A DNA stretch of 64,000 bases from Aeromonas veronii (GTDB lineage: Bacteria; Pseudomonadota; Gammaproteobacteria; Enterobacterales; Aeromonadaceae), in NCBI GenBank assembly GCA_041319085.1, contig CP101033.1, positions 1,638,501 through 1,702,500 on the forward strand. The letters run 5' to 3'. A program made the position numbers and the translations under genes. Shown piece by piece: positions 28,625 through 37,732 of the stretch. The notes under the pieces are model-generated. The model made no database searches and was not told the origin of the DNA. It saw only the letters and a program-made list of their open reading frames with translations. Numbering within the stretch: position 1 is the stretch's first letter; every line of letters begins with the position of its first letter.

Positions 28625-28645
28625 AAGGGGAGCTTGGCTCCCCTT
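28625..28645. terminator. bidirectional terminator between ylqF and DUF2057 gene
   Basis: The 9-bp stem AAGGGGAGC / GCTCCCCTT with a TTG loop is flanked by AAAA on the left and TTGTC on the right. It lies in the convergent gap, closer to the DUF2057 stop. The rest of the gap (28487-28620) holds nothing I can identify. Confidence 0.75.
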
Positions 28646-28679
28646 GTCATTCCTGACGGATCAGAATGCACGTATCAGA

Positions 28680-29339
28680 TTACTGCTGCTGGATAACCCA
28701 GATCTGGAACGCTTTGCGGGTCTCCGCGTCCGCCTTGTTGTACCAGTTTTGCAGCTGGGTCAGGGCTTCCGGATTGCTCTGCGCCTTGCTGGGGGCAACC
28801 TGAACCGGCGCGCTGGCGGCAGCCATCACCGCAGCAGAAGAGACGGCAACGGTTTTGGGCTGGTTGAAGGCTTTGCCCATGTTGATCAGCTCTTGCTGAT
28901 AGTCACGGGTCAGCTGGAAGCCCTCAACTTTTGGCATCACGAACTGTTCGCTACTCACTTGTTGACCACTGACCTTGTCTTTCAGCGCCACTTTCTGATC
29001 TTTCAGGAACTGTTTGGCTTCGGTTTCGTTGCGTGGCTTCTTGTAATCCAGCACCAGTTGCTGATTGTCGGCGGCGGTGAAGTTCAGCACCAGCGGCTCG
29101 GCGGTCACCAGTTTGATTTCGTTACGGCTGGAGTAGTTGCCTTCAAAGGCGACGACCAACTGGTGCTTGCCGGCAGAGAGGGGGAAGGTGCTGGTTTTGT
29201 CGAGCAGCTTGGGGTTGATGGACTGACCATCGATCAGCTGGACGACATAAGGATTGGACACTTCCAATTGGGCATTAGCCAGGGCGCTACCGGCCCACAA
29301 CAGACCAGCCAGCGCCGGTACCAGAACAGTCAGTTTCAT
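28680..29339 (-). CDS. DUF2057 family protein (YccT-like)
   Basis: 219 residues with signal peptide (MKLTVLVPALAGLLWAGSALA, mature start NAQLEV). The conserved DUF2057 core reads VVQLIDGQSINPKLLDK and HQLVVAFEGNYSS near the N-terminus. Family members are exported proteins of unclear function; E. coli YccT (CsgI) has been tied to curli inhibition. The start is ATG 29339, with AAGGAGAT six bases upstream; eleven more codons upstream are open but unlikely. Monocistronic. Confidence 0.88.
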   Translation of the reverse strand: MKLTVLVPALAGLLWAGSALANAQLEVSNPYVVQLIDGQSINPKLLDKTSTFPLSAGKHQLVVAFEGNYSSRNEIKLVTAEPLVLNFTAADNQQLVLDYKKPRNETEAKQFLKDQKVALKDKVSGQQVSSEQFVMPKVEGFQLTRDYQQELINMGKAFNQPKTVAVSSAAVMAAASAPVQVAPSKAQSNPEALTQLQNWYNKADAETRKAFQIWVIQQQ

Positions 29340-29481
29340 TTCATCTCCTTGAACAGTCAGGCGATTGCCCACTGAAAACAGGGGCTCATTTTTACAGGTT
29401 TGGCCTACTGCGGCAATGGCTCTTTCTGGGGGCGAAAGTTCGTGCCGTTGCCACTTGGTTTATCAATAAAGGCAGGCTTAT

Positions 29482-31569
29482 TTACTCGATCCGCCGTGTA
29501 AACGGCGGGAGGGCATCGAGCAACCCCTTGCCATAACGTTTGGTCAACAGACGCCGGTCAAGAATGGTGACCCGTCCCCGATCGGCCTCTTTGCGTATGA
29601 GACGTCCACAGGCCTGGATCAGTTTGCGCGATGCCTCCGGCACCGTCAGTTGCAGGAACGGATTGCCCCCTCGCTGCTCCACCCATTCGGCGGTGGCCTC
29701 CTCGACCGGCGAATTGGGCACCGCGAAGGGGAGCTTGGTGATCACCAGATTGGTGAGGTAGTGACCCGGCAGATCCAACCCCTCCGAGAAGCTGCCGGTA
29801 CCACATAGAATACTGGGCTGACCGCCATCGCATTTTTGCTTGTGCAGGGTGAGCAGGGCATTGCGGGACGCTTCCCCCTGCACCAGCAGTGACAGCCCCT
29901 TGGCACGCAGGCCTGCCACCACTTCATTCATCTGCCGGTAGGAGGAGAAGAGCACCAGACTCGCTTCCTTGCCAGCCAGAATGCGCGGCAGCACGCTGAC
30001 AAGCTCGCTGGTAAAAGCAGGCGAGTTGGGTTCGTGCGCCATTTTGGGCAGATAGAGCTCGGCTTTCTGATAGTCAAAGGGGGAGCGCAGACGCAGATAG
30101 CGAGTGCCATCGTGCTCTTTGAGCCCCACCTGATGGCGAAAATAGCTAAAGGAGGAGAGGGCGGTGAGGGTCGCCGAGACCAGCACGGCCCCCAGACATT
30201 TCGACCAGAGCCACTCTTCCAGCAGATAGCCCACTTCTATCGGTGAGGCATGCAGCCAGATATCGCCATCGTCGCTCTTGGCCATCCAGCGGGCGAGCGG
30301 GGTCTTGCCGGTCGGAACATGGCGCCCCAGCATCTCCCACAGGGCGCAGAAACTCTCCAGCCGCTGCAGATGAAAACCGCTCTCGGCCAGCAGGGGTTCG
30401 GCCTCCTTGCGACGGATCTCGCCATCTTTCAACGCTTCTCCGATGGCCCCCTGCATCCGGTCCAGTGCCCGCAGTGCCTTCTTGCTCGACTCCTTGAGGT
30501 TTTCCGCCAGCATCGGCAGGGGGTCTGGCAACACCCCTTCGGCGAAGCGGTAGTGGGGTTCACTACCAAACAGCCTATCGTTGGCGCCGAGCCACTGCTC
30601 TATGGCCTTGAGATCAGGCTGAATAGAGGCCAGCGCATCCTGCAGTTTGAGTTGGGGGTCGAGCAGGCTTTCCTTATTAAGCGTTCGCGCCAGCTTGCCT
30701 GCACTTTGTACCAGCTTCTCCAGCCAGCGGCGTGAGCCTTTGACGCTGGCCGATGCCGCGCCGTGATCCCGGGCGATGGTGGGCAGGTGATGGGCCTCAT
30801 CCAGCACATAGATGCACTCATCAGGGGGCGGCAGAATGATGCCACCGCCCATGGTGAGATCGGAGAGCAGCAGCGCATGGTTCACCACCAGCACATCGGC
30901 ACTGTCCATATCGTTGCGGGCGCGATGAAAGGGGCAGTGCTGATGATGGCTCAGCGCCTTGTTGCAGGTGTGGCGGTCGGCGGCGATGCGATCCCAGCAA
31001 GTGTCGGGAATGGGCTCTGGCCAGTTGTCCCGATCCCCGTCCCACTTGCCATTGGTGTAGGCCTGCCACAGCGCCTGGTAACGATCCTTGTCGCTCTCCG
31101 ATGGTTTGTGCTTGCTCAGGGAGCCCGTATTTTGCAGCAAAAAGTCGAGCTCGAAGTTGGCCATCTCGGCGCCGCTGGCCGCCTGCTCCAGCAGGTGTTC
31201 GCAGCAGTAGCGCGCTCGCCCCTTGACCAGCATAAAGCGAAACGGCAGCTCACTGTGGCGGTGGTAAAAGGGGAGGTCTTTGTGGATCAACTGCTCTTGC
31301 AGCGCCACGGTGGCGGTGGAGATCACCAGCTTCTTCTGGGTGAGCCGCGCGACCGGGATAGCGCCCTGCGCATAGGAGAGGGATTTGCCGATACCGGTTC
31401 CGGCTTCGGCCACCAGGATCCGACGCTGTTTGTCGTACTCACCGGTCAGGGTTTTGGCGATCTCGGCCACCAGAAAGTTCTGCTCTTTGCGCGGCACAAA
31501 ACCGGGTAACCCATCGGCAATCTGGCGATAGGTGTGACGAATGGTGGCTTTGAGGCGAGTAGAGAGCAT
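29482..31569 (-). CDS. dinG: ATP-dependent helicase DinG
   Basis: DinG is an XPD-like, iron-sulfur 5'-3' DNA helicase that unwinds R-loops and structured DNA and is damage-inducible in E. coli. Walker A EAGTGIGKS, four clustered Cys for the Fe-S centre (ARYCCEHL, CWDRIAADRHTC, HCPFHR) and the DEAH box DEAHHLP are present; the C-terminal motif QACGRLIR and RLLTKRYGKGLLDALP match DinG. I start at ATG 31569 (MLSTRLKATIRHTY, 695 residues), which aligns with E. coli DinG (716); the frame is open 37 codons further. No LexA box was evident upstream. Confidence 0.92.
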   Translation of the reverse strand: MLSTRLKATIRHTYRQIADGLPGFVPRKEQNFLVAEIAKTLTGEYDKQRRILVAEAGTGIGKSLSYAQGAIPVARLTQKKLVISTATVALQEQLIHKDLPFYHRHSELPFRFMLVKGRARYCCEHLLEQAASGAEMANFELDFLLQNTGSLSKHKPSESDKDRYQALWQAYTNGKWDGDRDNWPEPIPDTCWDRIAADRHTCNKALSHHQHCPFHRARNDMDSADVLVVNHALLLSDLTMGGGIILPPPDECIYVLDEAHHLPTIARDHGAASASVKGSRRWLEKLVQSAGKLARTLNKESLLDPQLKLQDALASIQPDLKAIEQWLGANDRLFGSEPHYRFAEGVLPDPLPMLAENLKESSKKALRALDRMQGAIGEALKDGEIRRKEAEPLLAESGFHLQRLESFCALWEMLGRHVPTGKTPLARWMAKSDDGDIWLHASPIEVGYLLEEWLWSKCLGAVLVSATLTALSSFSYFRHQVGLKEHDGTRYLRLRSPFDYQKAELYLPKMAHEPNSPAFTSELVSVLPRILAGKEASLVLFSSYRQMNEVVAGLRAKGLSLLVQGEASRNALLTLHKQKCDGGQPSILCGTGSFSEGLDLPGHYLTNLVITKLPFAVPNSPVEEATAEWVEQRGGNPFLQLTVPEASRKLIQACGRLIRKEADRGRVTILDRRLLTKRYGKGLLDALPPFTRRIE

Positions 31570-31853
31570 GAAGAGCAGACCAAATTGGGAGTGAGTCGAG
31601 GGATAAGGATACCCGCAACCCCTTGGTGAGGTCGAGGCAACGGCCATTATCACGGCCGTTTTACGCTGATCAGACCACATTGGTGGTTTATCAGGGGGTT
31701 AGCCTGGTTTGCATAAAAAACAAACTATTTGAGTCCAAATAATCAGCAGGTTCGATTGTAAACGTTTTCCCATCATCTCGCCGCAGGGTGAGAGCTTGCT
31801 CACATTTTTGCCTCCATGACTATGGTTTCCGTAAAAAGTTCCAAGTTTTTTCA

Positions 31854-31882
31854 TTGCGGTTCAAAAAATCCGGTGCTAGTCT
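31854..31882 (+). promoter_or_regulatory. promoter of the porin gene
   Basis: TTGCGG (31854-31859) and TAGTCT (31877-31882) are exactly 17 bases apart, giving a leader of about 75 bases before the porin ATG. The 396-base region between dinG and the porin is AT-rich and otherwise empty of genes; it could hold OmpR-type sites, which I cannot define. Confidence 0.5.
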
Positions 31883-31965
31883 CGGCGGCATAGTGATGCA
31901 AAGAACATCGCTAACACAGGGAATAACAACAACTTAGTGTTTAATTACAGTAGGCATTGGAAACT

Positions 31966-32964
31966 ATGAAAAAGACAATTCTGGCTATTGCTATCCCGGC
32001 TCTGTTTGCTTCCGCTGCTAACGCCGCAGTGATCTATGACAAAGACGGTACTCAAGTAAGTGTTACCGGCAACCTGCGCACTCAGTTTGTGAGCGACCAT
32101 GACCAGAAAAGTGAAGATCTGGCTGGTCGTGCTCGTGTTGGTCTGGGTGCTAAAGTCGCCTTGAACGATACTTGGTCTGGTCTGGCCAAGGGCGAGTGGC
32201 AGTTAACTGCCAATAAGTCTGGTGAAAATACAGCTGCTGACGACATCACTTCCCGTGAGGTGTATGTCGGCCTGGATGGCTCCCAGTATGGCATGATCCG
32301 TTTCGGTCAGCTGGACACAGTCTTCAACGATGTCATCGGCAAGGCCGATATCGCCAATGAAAACTCTGGCGGAGCCAGCGTTTACGATGGTCGTCAGGAA
32401 GGTCAGGTTCGTTACGACGGTCAGTGGAATGGCGTCTCTTTCGGTGCGAGCTATATCACTGCAAACAGTGGTTATGACGCTGGCAGCAATAACGGTATCG
32501 TGAGTGTTAAAGGTGACTTGGATCGTGGTTATGCTGCCAAGCTGGCTTATGATGCGCCGTTCGGTCTGTCAGTAGCTGCGGGCCTTGAGCAGAAAGAGTT
32601 TAACGAAACTTCAGCCTCTAGCACTGATAGCAAGAAGGATTGGGGTCTGGGTGCTTCCTACACTTTGAGTGGCCTCTATCTGGGTGCCTCTTATAGCGAC
32701 TCGAAAGTTAAAGACTTTGCTGGTACTGAAGAGAAGACTCGTGGCTACGAATTGGCAGCTTCTTACAATGTTGATGCATGGACTCCGTATGTGGTCTACA
32801 ACAATGCAGAAACTAAAGAGACCAATGCACGTTCTATCTTCACCACCTTGGGCGTAACCTACAACTTCACTAGTAACTTCCTGGCTTACGGCGAATATAA
32901 GTTCGACAACGCCACAGTTAACAGTGATGACGTAGTGTATGCAGGCCTGCTGTACGCATTCTAA
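31966..32964 (+). CDS. major outer-membrane porin
   Basis: A general diffusion porin (gram-negative porin family) of 332 residues. The signal peptide MKKTILAIAIPALFASAANA is followed by AVIYDKDGTQVSVTGNLRTQ, the classic first strand. Beta-strand repeats with alternating residues run to the C-terminal Phe (VVYAGLLYAF), needed for outer-membrane insertion. Base composition and codon choice (many GGT, CGT, GCT) differ from neighbours in the way of very highly expressed genes. The start is ATG 31966, not the GTG/ATG-like codons just upstream. Monocistronic with a strong terminator. Confidence 0.93.
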   Translation: MKKTILAIAIPALFASAANAAVIYDKDGTQVSVTGNLRTQFVSDHDQKSEDLAGRARVGLGAKVALNDTWSGLAKGEWQLTANKSGENTAADDITSREVYVGLDGSQYGMIRFGQLDTVFNDVIGKADIANENSGGASVYDGRQEGQVRYDGQWNGVSFGASYITANSGYDAGSNNGIVSVKGDLDRGYAAKLAYDAPFGLSVAAGLEQKEFNETSASSTDSKKDWGLGASYTLSGLYLGASYSDSKVKDFAGTEEKTRGYELAASYNVDAWTPYVVYNNAETKETNARSIFTTLGVTYNFTSNFLAYGEYKFDNATVNSDDVVYAGLLYAF

Positions 32965-33014
32965 TTAATGCGCAGATGATGCAACCACAAGGTTGCCTTC
33001 CATCAGCGTGAAAT

Positions 33015-33049
33015 GGGCGGTCAGAGTTCACACTGACCGCCCGTTTTTT
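33015..33049 (+). terminator. porin terminator
   Basis: The 10-bp stem GGGCGGTCAG / CTGACCGCCC with an 8-nt loop is followed by GTTTTTT, 50 bases after the porin stop. Confidence 0.9.
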
Positions 33050-33097
33050 ATTGGATGTTTTTTGGTAGATAGCTCGTGATTCACCAAGTACAAAGTA

Positions 33098-33133
33098 AAA
33101 GAGGGAAGATGCTGAACATCTTCCCTCTTTGCA
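33098..33133. terminator. bidirectional terminator, tyrA side
   Basis: A perfect 14-bp stem (AAAGAGGGAAGATG / CATCTTCCCTCTTT, loop CTGAA) lies between the porin and the convergent tyrA. A-rich sequence on the left makes it a good terminator for tyrA on the minus strand. Confidence 0.9.
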
Positions 33134-33163
33134 TATCTGCGCAGGTGCAAGCGCTATTTCATC

Positions 33164-34288
33164 TTAACTCTGCCGGCGGTCGTTGGCCTGGGCCAGCAGC
33201 ATGCGGCTTTCCCGCAGGAACTGGTCGGCGTGCTCACCGAAGAAATCGGAGACCTGCGAGAAGGCGTCGATAAATCCGGCTCGGTCACCCTGCTCCAGCA
33301 GCGCCAGCGCGTCGCCGAAGTTTTGATAGTAGCGGCGGATCATCGCCAGATTCTGCGGTGACGACAAAATGATGTCGGCATAGAGGTGGGGATCCTGGGC
33401 AAACAGTCGTCCGACCATGGCGAGCTCCAGCCGGTAGATGGGGGAGCTCAAACTCAGCAAGCGATCCAGATTGGCCTGCTCCCGGGAGAGGTGCCAGCCA
33501 TAGGCAAAGGTGGCGAAGTGACGCAGCGCCTGAATGAGGGTCATCGCCTCATCGTGGGCCTTGGCTTCCACCTGTTGCAAGCGGGCGCCCCAGATGGTCA
33601 TCTGATCCAGCAGCCACTGGCTGGCGGCGGGATCACGACCCTGACAGCAGACGATCACCTGCTTGGCAAGGCTCGCCACATCTGGCCCGAACATGGGGTG
33701 CAGCCCCAGTACCGGCCCCTGATGTACCGCCAGCATGTGCTCGAGCGGCGCTGATTTGACGCTGGTGACATCCACCAGCAGGCAATCTGCTGGCAGGTTG
33801 CCGAGCCGGTCGATGATCTGGCAGGTGATGTCGATGGGCACTGCCACCATCACCAGACCGGCACCGGCGAGGATCTCGTCTGCGCGCGGCCAGTCGGCTT
33901 GCTCCAGCGTCTCGACCCGATAGCCGGAGAGGCTGAACATATGGCCAAACAACCGACCCAGCTGGCCCTGACCGCCGATGATGACCACCTTGCCAAGATC
34001 CGGCTTTATGCATTTGAAGCCAGTGTCTTTCTCGCTGGCATAAGATTCGCGCATCACCCGGCGCAGCACATCCTCGATGAGATCGCCGGGCACGCCCAGC
34101 AGTTCGGCCTCGGCGCGACGGCGGGCCAGCATGCTCGCCTCCCGATCCGGCGCATAGATAGGCAGGCCGTGGCGGCTCTTTACCTCACCCACTTCGCCCA
34201 CCAGGGCCAGACGAGCGGCCAGCAGATCGATCAGCTGCTTGTCCACCGCATCTATTTTGTCCCTGAGTACATTCAACTCTTCAGCCAT
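33164..34288 (-). CDS. tyrA: bifunctional chorismate mutase / prephenate dehydrogenase
   Basis: TyrA converts chorismate to prephenate and then to 4-hydroxyphenylpyruvate on the way to tyrosine. The N-terminal AroQ chorismate mutase domain (residues 1-90: [20 protein letters not shown]) is followed by an NAD-binding prephenate dehydrogenase domain with GGQGQLG at about 104-110 and the catalytic-site region [10 protein letters not shown]. 374 residues, as in E. coli (373). It lies 132 bases downstream of aroF on the same strand, the same pair as in E. coli. Confidence 0.96.
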   Translation of the reverse strand: MAEELNVLRDKIDAVDKQLIDLLAARLALVGEVGEVKSRHGLPIYAPDREASMLARRRAEAELLGVPGDLIEDVLRRVMRESYASEKDTGFKCIKPDLGKVVIIGGQGQLGRLFGHMFSLSGYRVETLEQADWPRADEILAGAGLVMVAVPIDITCQIIDRLGNLPADCLLVDVTSVKSAPLEHMLAVHQGPVLGLHPMFGPDVASLAKQVIVCCQGRDPAASQWLLDQMTIWGARLQQVEAKAHDEAMTLIQALRHFATFAYGWHLSREQANLDRLLSLSSPIYRLELAMVGRLFAQDPHLYADIILSSPQNLAMIRRYYQNFGDALALLEQGDRAGFIDAFSQVSDFFGEHADQFLRESRMLLAQANDRRQS

Positions 34289-34341
34289 ATCCAGCCCCTG
34301 CTAGCACCGCTGGCGGCGCCCTGAAATTCAAAATGCAACAA

Positions 34342-34384
34342 GGTATCACGGCATGAAAGGCTTGCTGCCTCATGCGGTGATACC
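34342..34384 (-). promoter_or_regulatory. stem-loop in the aroF-tyrA spacer
   Basis: GGTATCAC-G-GCATGA and TCATGC-G-GTGATACC pair over 14 positions with one G-G mismatch around a 13-nt loop. There is no T run. It may slow transcription or stabilise the aroF part of the mRNA; function inferred. Confidence 0.4.
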
Positions 34385-34420
34385 CCGACTGTTCAATAGG
34401 TTACGACAAGATAACACGGC

Positions 34421-35494
34421 TTACCGTGCAGTTCTGCCCTTAAGAGGGTCAGCCAGCTGGTGGTGGCAGCGGGCCAGCAGAGCGGCTGTGCTATCCCAGT
34501 CGATACAGGCATCGGTGATGGAGACCCCGTAACGCATCTGCTCCTTGGGCTGCTCGCTGGACTGGTTGCCCTCGAACAGGTTGGATTCGAGCATCACCCC
34601 TATGATGGAGCGGTTGCCCTCCTGGATCTGGTGGATGACGTTGTCGGCCACCTTGGGCTGCAAGCGGTGATCCTTGCTGGAGTTGCCGTGACTGCAATCC
34701 ACCACCAGACCGGGCAGCAGGCCCGCCTTTTCCAGTGCCTCTTCCGCCAGCGATACGTTGACCGAATCGTAGTTCGGGTGCTTGCCGCCGCGCAGGATCA
34801 CGTGACCATCCGGGTTGCCCTGGGTCTGCAGCAAGGCAACCTGGCCCTGCTGGTTGATCCCCATGAAGGCATGAGGGGAGGAGGCCGCCTGCAGCGCATT
34901 GATGGCGGTGCCCAGGTTGCCGTCGGTGCCGTTCTTGAAGCCGACCGGCATGGAGAGGCCGGACGCCATCTCCCTGTGGGTCTGGGATTCGGTGGTACGG
35001 GCGCCGATGGCCGACCAGGAGAAGAGCTCCGCCAGGTATTGCGGGCTGATGGGATCGAGCGCCTCGGTGGCCAGCGGCAATTCCAGCTCGGCCAGCCAGC
35101 AGAGCAGCTCACGGGCGCGGTGCAGCCCCAGCTCCACATCGAAGGTGCCATCCAGATTGGGGTCGTTGATAAAGCCCTTCCAGCCGACCGTGGTGCGCGG
35201 CTTCTCAAAGTAGACCCGCATGACAATGTAGAGAGAGTCCTGATAGGCGTCATGCAGCGCTTTGAGTCTGGTTGCGTACTCTTTGGCGGCGTCCATGTCG
35301 TGGATGGAGCAGGGACCACAGATCACCAGCAAGCGGTGATCGCGGCGGTGGATGATGTCGGCGATGGTAGTGCGGGCCCCTTGCACGAATGCCAGCGCGC
35401 GATCGGAGATAGGCAGTTTCTCCTTGAGCTGGGCAGGTGTGATCATCACTTGTTCGGACTGGATATGGATGTTGTTCAGGGGGTCTCTTTGCAT
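34421..35494 (-). CDS. aroF: DAHP synthase, AroF (tyrosine-sensitive) type
   Basis: This enzyme joins phosphoenolpyruvate and erythrose 4-phosphate to DAHP, the first step of the shikimate pathway. The 357-residue protein matches E. coli AroF almost throughout: QRDPLNNIHI start, VICGPCSIHD, RVYFEKPRTTVGWKG, SAIGARTTESQTHRE, and metal ligands in CGPCSIHD, DCSHGNSSKD and YGVSITDACI. The tyrosine-sensitive assignment rests on this resemblance, on linkage to tyrA and on TyrR boxes upstream. ATG 35494 begins MQRDPL as in AroF. Confidence 0.95.
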   Translation of the reverse strand: MQRDPLNNIHIQSEQVMITPAQLKEKLPISDRALAFVQGARTTIADIIHRRDHRLLVICGPCSIHDMDAAKEYATRLKALHDAYQDSLYIVMRVYFEKPRTTVGWKGFINDPNLDGTFDVELGLHRARELLCWLAELELPLATEALDPISPQYLAELFSWSAIGARTTESQTHREMASGLSMPVGFKNGTDGNLGTAINALQAASSPHAFMGINQQGQVALLQTQGNPDGHVILRGGKHPNYDSVNVSLAEEALEKAGLLPGLVVDCSHGNSSKDHRLQPKVADNVIHQIQEGNRSIIGVMLESNLFEGNQSSEQPKEQMRYGVSITDACIDWDSTAALLARCHHQLADPLKGRTAR

Positions 35495-35531
35495 TTTCTC
35501 ATTCTCTCTACTGTATTAAGCTAAAAGCGAT

Positions 35532-35549
35532 TGTACCGAAATGTTTACG
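35532..35549 (-). promoter_or_regulatory. TyrR box close to aroF
   Basis: TGTACC-N6-TTTACG fits the TyrR consensus TGTAAA-N6-TTTACA with three mismatches, keeping the essential G and C arms. It is 38 bases upstream of the aroF ATG, where it would overlap the promoter or leader. Confidence 0.6.
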
Positions 35550-35710
35550 ATGGTACCTGCTTTGTTACGCAACCGCCCTCACCTTACCAAGTAAAAATAA
35601 ACAATCAAGTGAAACTAGCGAATCTATCGCTTTGAATTCAGATAAAGGAGCCTTTATATAGCACTGACAGGAATAATTTGGATGATTTAGCGGAGGTGTT
35701 ATGGTTTTTG

Positions 35711-35728
35711 TGTAATTAAATATTTACA
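35711..35728 (-). promoter_or_regulatory. second, stronger TyrR box
   Basis: TGTAAT-N6-TTTACA matches the TyrR consensus at 11 of 12 fixed positions. It is about 220 bases upstream of aroF. The gap from 35495 to 35918 has no gene, and no gene is divergent from here, so the box most likely belongs to aroF as a distal operator. Confidence 0.6.
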
Positions 35729-35860
35729 CATTAATAGTGTGGGGGAAGGTAGCGTTGTGTTGCCCAGGCTTTCGCCCACAGTGAATGTTATCTCTGCGAG
35801 AGTGCGCCCGATAGCGTTGCTAGTGTGAGGTACCTAGCCAAGCCATACAAGCTATAGAAA

Positions 35861-35888
35861 GAGGGAGCCAATCTGGCTCCCTCTGTTA
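35861..35888 (-). terminator. glgC terminator
   Basis: The stem GAGGGAGCCA / TGGCTCCCTC with an ATC loop is flanked on the glgC-distal side by AAA (TTTC on the minus strand). It lies 30 bases after the glgC stop. Confidence 0.75.
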
Positions 35889-35918
35889 TTGGAAGGGGTA
35901 TCCCCGTCTGGCTGCGGA

Positions 35919-37220
35919 TCAGCGCTTTTGTTGCGTCTTTAGTTCTTTGTTCAGGCGAGTGAGCATCTCCTGAGTGACCAGCACTATGCCCTGCTCGGAG
36001 CGGTGGAAGCGGCGCGCATCTTCATCGGCGTTTTCACCAATCACCGTGCCTTCCGGCAGTTTGCAGCCCTTATCGATCACCACCCGGCGCAGTCGGCAAC
36101 CGGCACCGATCTCCACACCCGGGAAGATCACGGCCTGATCCAGGGTGCAGAAGGAGTCGACCCGCACATTGGTAAAGAGCACCGAACTCAGGATGAAGGA
36201 GCCACTGACGATGGTGCCCCCGGCAAACATGGAGTTGATGGTCATGCCGTGCTGGCCGTTTCTGTCCTGCACGAACTTGGCAGGGGGAGTCATGTTCTGG
36301 CTGGTCCAGATGGGCCAGTCCTGATCGTAGATATCGAGCTCCGGCGTGACTGAGGCGAGATCCATGTTGGCTTCCCAGAAGGAGTCCACGGTGCCCACAT
36401 CGCGCCAGTAAGGGCGACGATCCGGACAGCAGCCGACACAGGACATGCCAAACGGGTGCGCGAATGCGGAGCCCTCTTTCACCACGCGGGGGATCACGTC
36501 CATGCCGAAATCGTGGTGGGACTGCTCGTTGGCAATGTCCTCTTCCAGCAGCTGATAGAGATACTCTGCATCGAAGATATAGACCCCCATGGAGGCCAGC
36601 GCGGTGTCGGCCTTGCCCGGCATGGCGGGCGGGTTGGCGGGCTTTTCGACGAAGGCGTTGATCTTGCGATCATCATCCACCGCCATCACCCCGAAGGCGC
36701 TTGCTTCACTGCGTGGCACCTCGATGCAGGCCACGGTCACCTTGGCACCCATATTGACGTGGTCGAGCAGCATGGCGGCGTAATCCATCTTGTAGATGTG
36801 ATCGCCAGCCAGCACCACCACATATTTGGGGGCATGATCGCGGATGATATCCAGATTCTGGTAAACCGCATCGGCGGTACCGCGATACCAGTTCACCTCA
36901 TCCACCCGCTGCTGGGCAGGGAGCAGATCGATAAACTCGTTCATCTGGTAGCGCAGGAAAGACCAGCCCGATTGGAGATGGCGCAACAGGCTGTGGGATT
37001 TGTACTGGGTCACGACACCGACCCGACGAATGCCGGAGTTGATGCAGTTGGAGAGCACGAAATCGATGATACGGAATTTGCCGCCGAAATGGACGGCAGG
37101 TTTTGCACGGTTATCGGTTAACTGTTTGAGGCGACTCCCCCGCCCTCCTGCGAGTACCAAAGCCATGGTCTCGTTCAGCAACTGTCTGGATTTTGCTGTA
37201 TTGGCAGGTTGTAACAACAT
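35919..37220 (-). CDS. glgC: glucose-1-phosphate adenylyltransferase
   Basis: GlgC makes ADP-glucose, the donor for glycogen synthesis. The nucleotide-binding loop [26 protein letters not shown] carries the allosteric lysine region, and [22 protein letters not shown] and FVEKPANPP match the family; a left-handed beta-helix forms the C-terminus. The start is ATG 37220 ([13 protein letters not shown]) with AAGGGA seven bases upstream, giving 433 residues (E. coli 431); a longer frame to 37292 is unlikely. No other glg gene is adjacent, unlike the E. coli glgBXCAP cluster. Confidence 0.95.
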   Translation of the reverse strand: MLLQPANTAKSRQLLNETMALVLAGGRGSRLKQLTDNRAKPAVHFGGKFRIIDFVLSNCINSGIRRVGVVTQYKSHSLLRHLQSGWSFLRYQMNEFIDLLPAQQRVDEVNWYRGTADAVYQNLDIIRDHAPKYVVVLAGDHIYKMDYAAMLLDHVNMGAKVTVACIEVPRSEASAFGVMAVDDDRKINAFVEKPANPPAMPGKADTALASMGVYIFDAEYLYQLLEEDIANEQSHHDFGMDVIPRVVKEGSAFAHPFGMSCVGCCPDRRPYWRDVGTVDSFWEANMDLASVTPELDIYDQDWPIWTSQNMTPPAKFVQDRNGQHGMTINSMFAGGTIVSGSFILSSVLFTNVRVDSFCTLDQAVIFPGVEIGAGCRLRRVVIDKGCKLPEGTVIGENADEDARRFHRSEQGIVLVTQEMLTRLNKELKTQQKR

Positions 37221-37336
37221 CTCATATCCCTTTGTAGATAAATTACTACAATGCTGCCTCCGTTGGGGATCCAAGAAAGTGCTTTCAGTCACATTTTAGG
37301 GTTTTCATGTAGTAAAATGACCTTTTTGTTATTAAA

Positions 37337-37363
37337 AATGACGGGTTGATCCGTCATTGCTTT
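37337..37363 (-). terminator. terminator of the hinT-lpoB-thiK operon
   Basis: On the minus strand AATGACGG / CCGTCATT with a 6-nt loop is followed by TTTTAAT. It lies past the secF remnant and just upstream of the glgC promoter. Confidence 0.7.
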
Positions 37364-37378
37364 TAATATGGTCAGTTG

Positions 37379-37732
37379 TCAACTTGAGGTGAGTGGGCGA
37401 CAAAAGGGTGGTGAGAGATTGGGGAGAGGGATGGAAAAAGCCCCTGCCAATGGTTGCTGGGGCCCGGTTCGTTGAGACCCGGTGAGCCGGGCCTGATTAA
37501 CAAGGCTCAGGTCACTCTTCTGCTGGTAGGCCAGCGGGGTGAGGTTCAGCAGCTCCTGCACGGTCGAGGCGACGGTGATGGAGGGGACTGTGCCCACCAG
37601 GATCCCGGCAAATAGAGTGAAGAGGACGTCGTAGAGGGCGTCACCACCAAATAGCAGCAGAGCGCCCACGGTAAACAGGGTGGTACCCAAGGTGATTATG
37701 GTGCGACTGAAGGTCGCCTTGTCAGCCTCCGG
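37379..37732 (-). pseudogene. 3' remnant of a secF-like gene
   Basis: In this frame the sequence reads FSRTIITLGTTLFTVGALLL, FGGDALYDVLFTLFAGILVG and TVPSITVAST, which is the last two membrane segments of SecF, the accessory subunit of the protein export machinery. A full SecF has over 300 residues. Here the homologous part is only about 65 residues. It begins right after an in-frame TGA (37733-37735) that overlaps the end of the DUF6279 gene, and it runs into a non-homologous tail. There is no proper start. I read it as a decayed secF fragment; the functional secDF genes must lie elsewhere. Confidence 0.7.
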
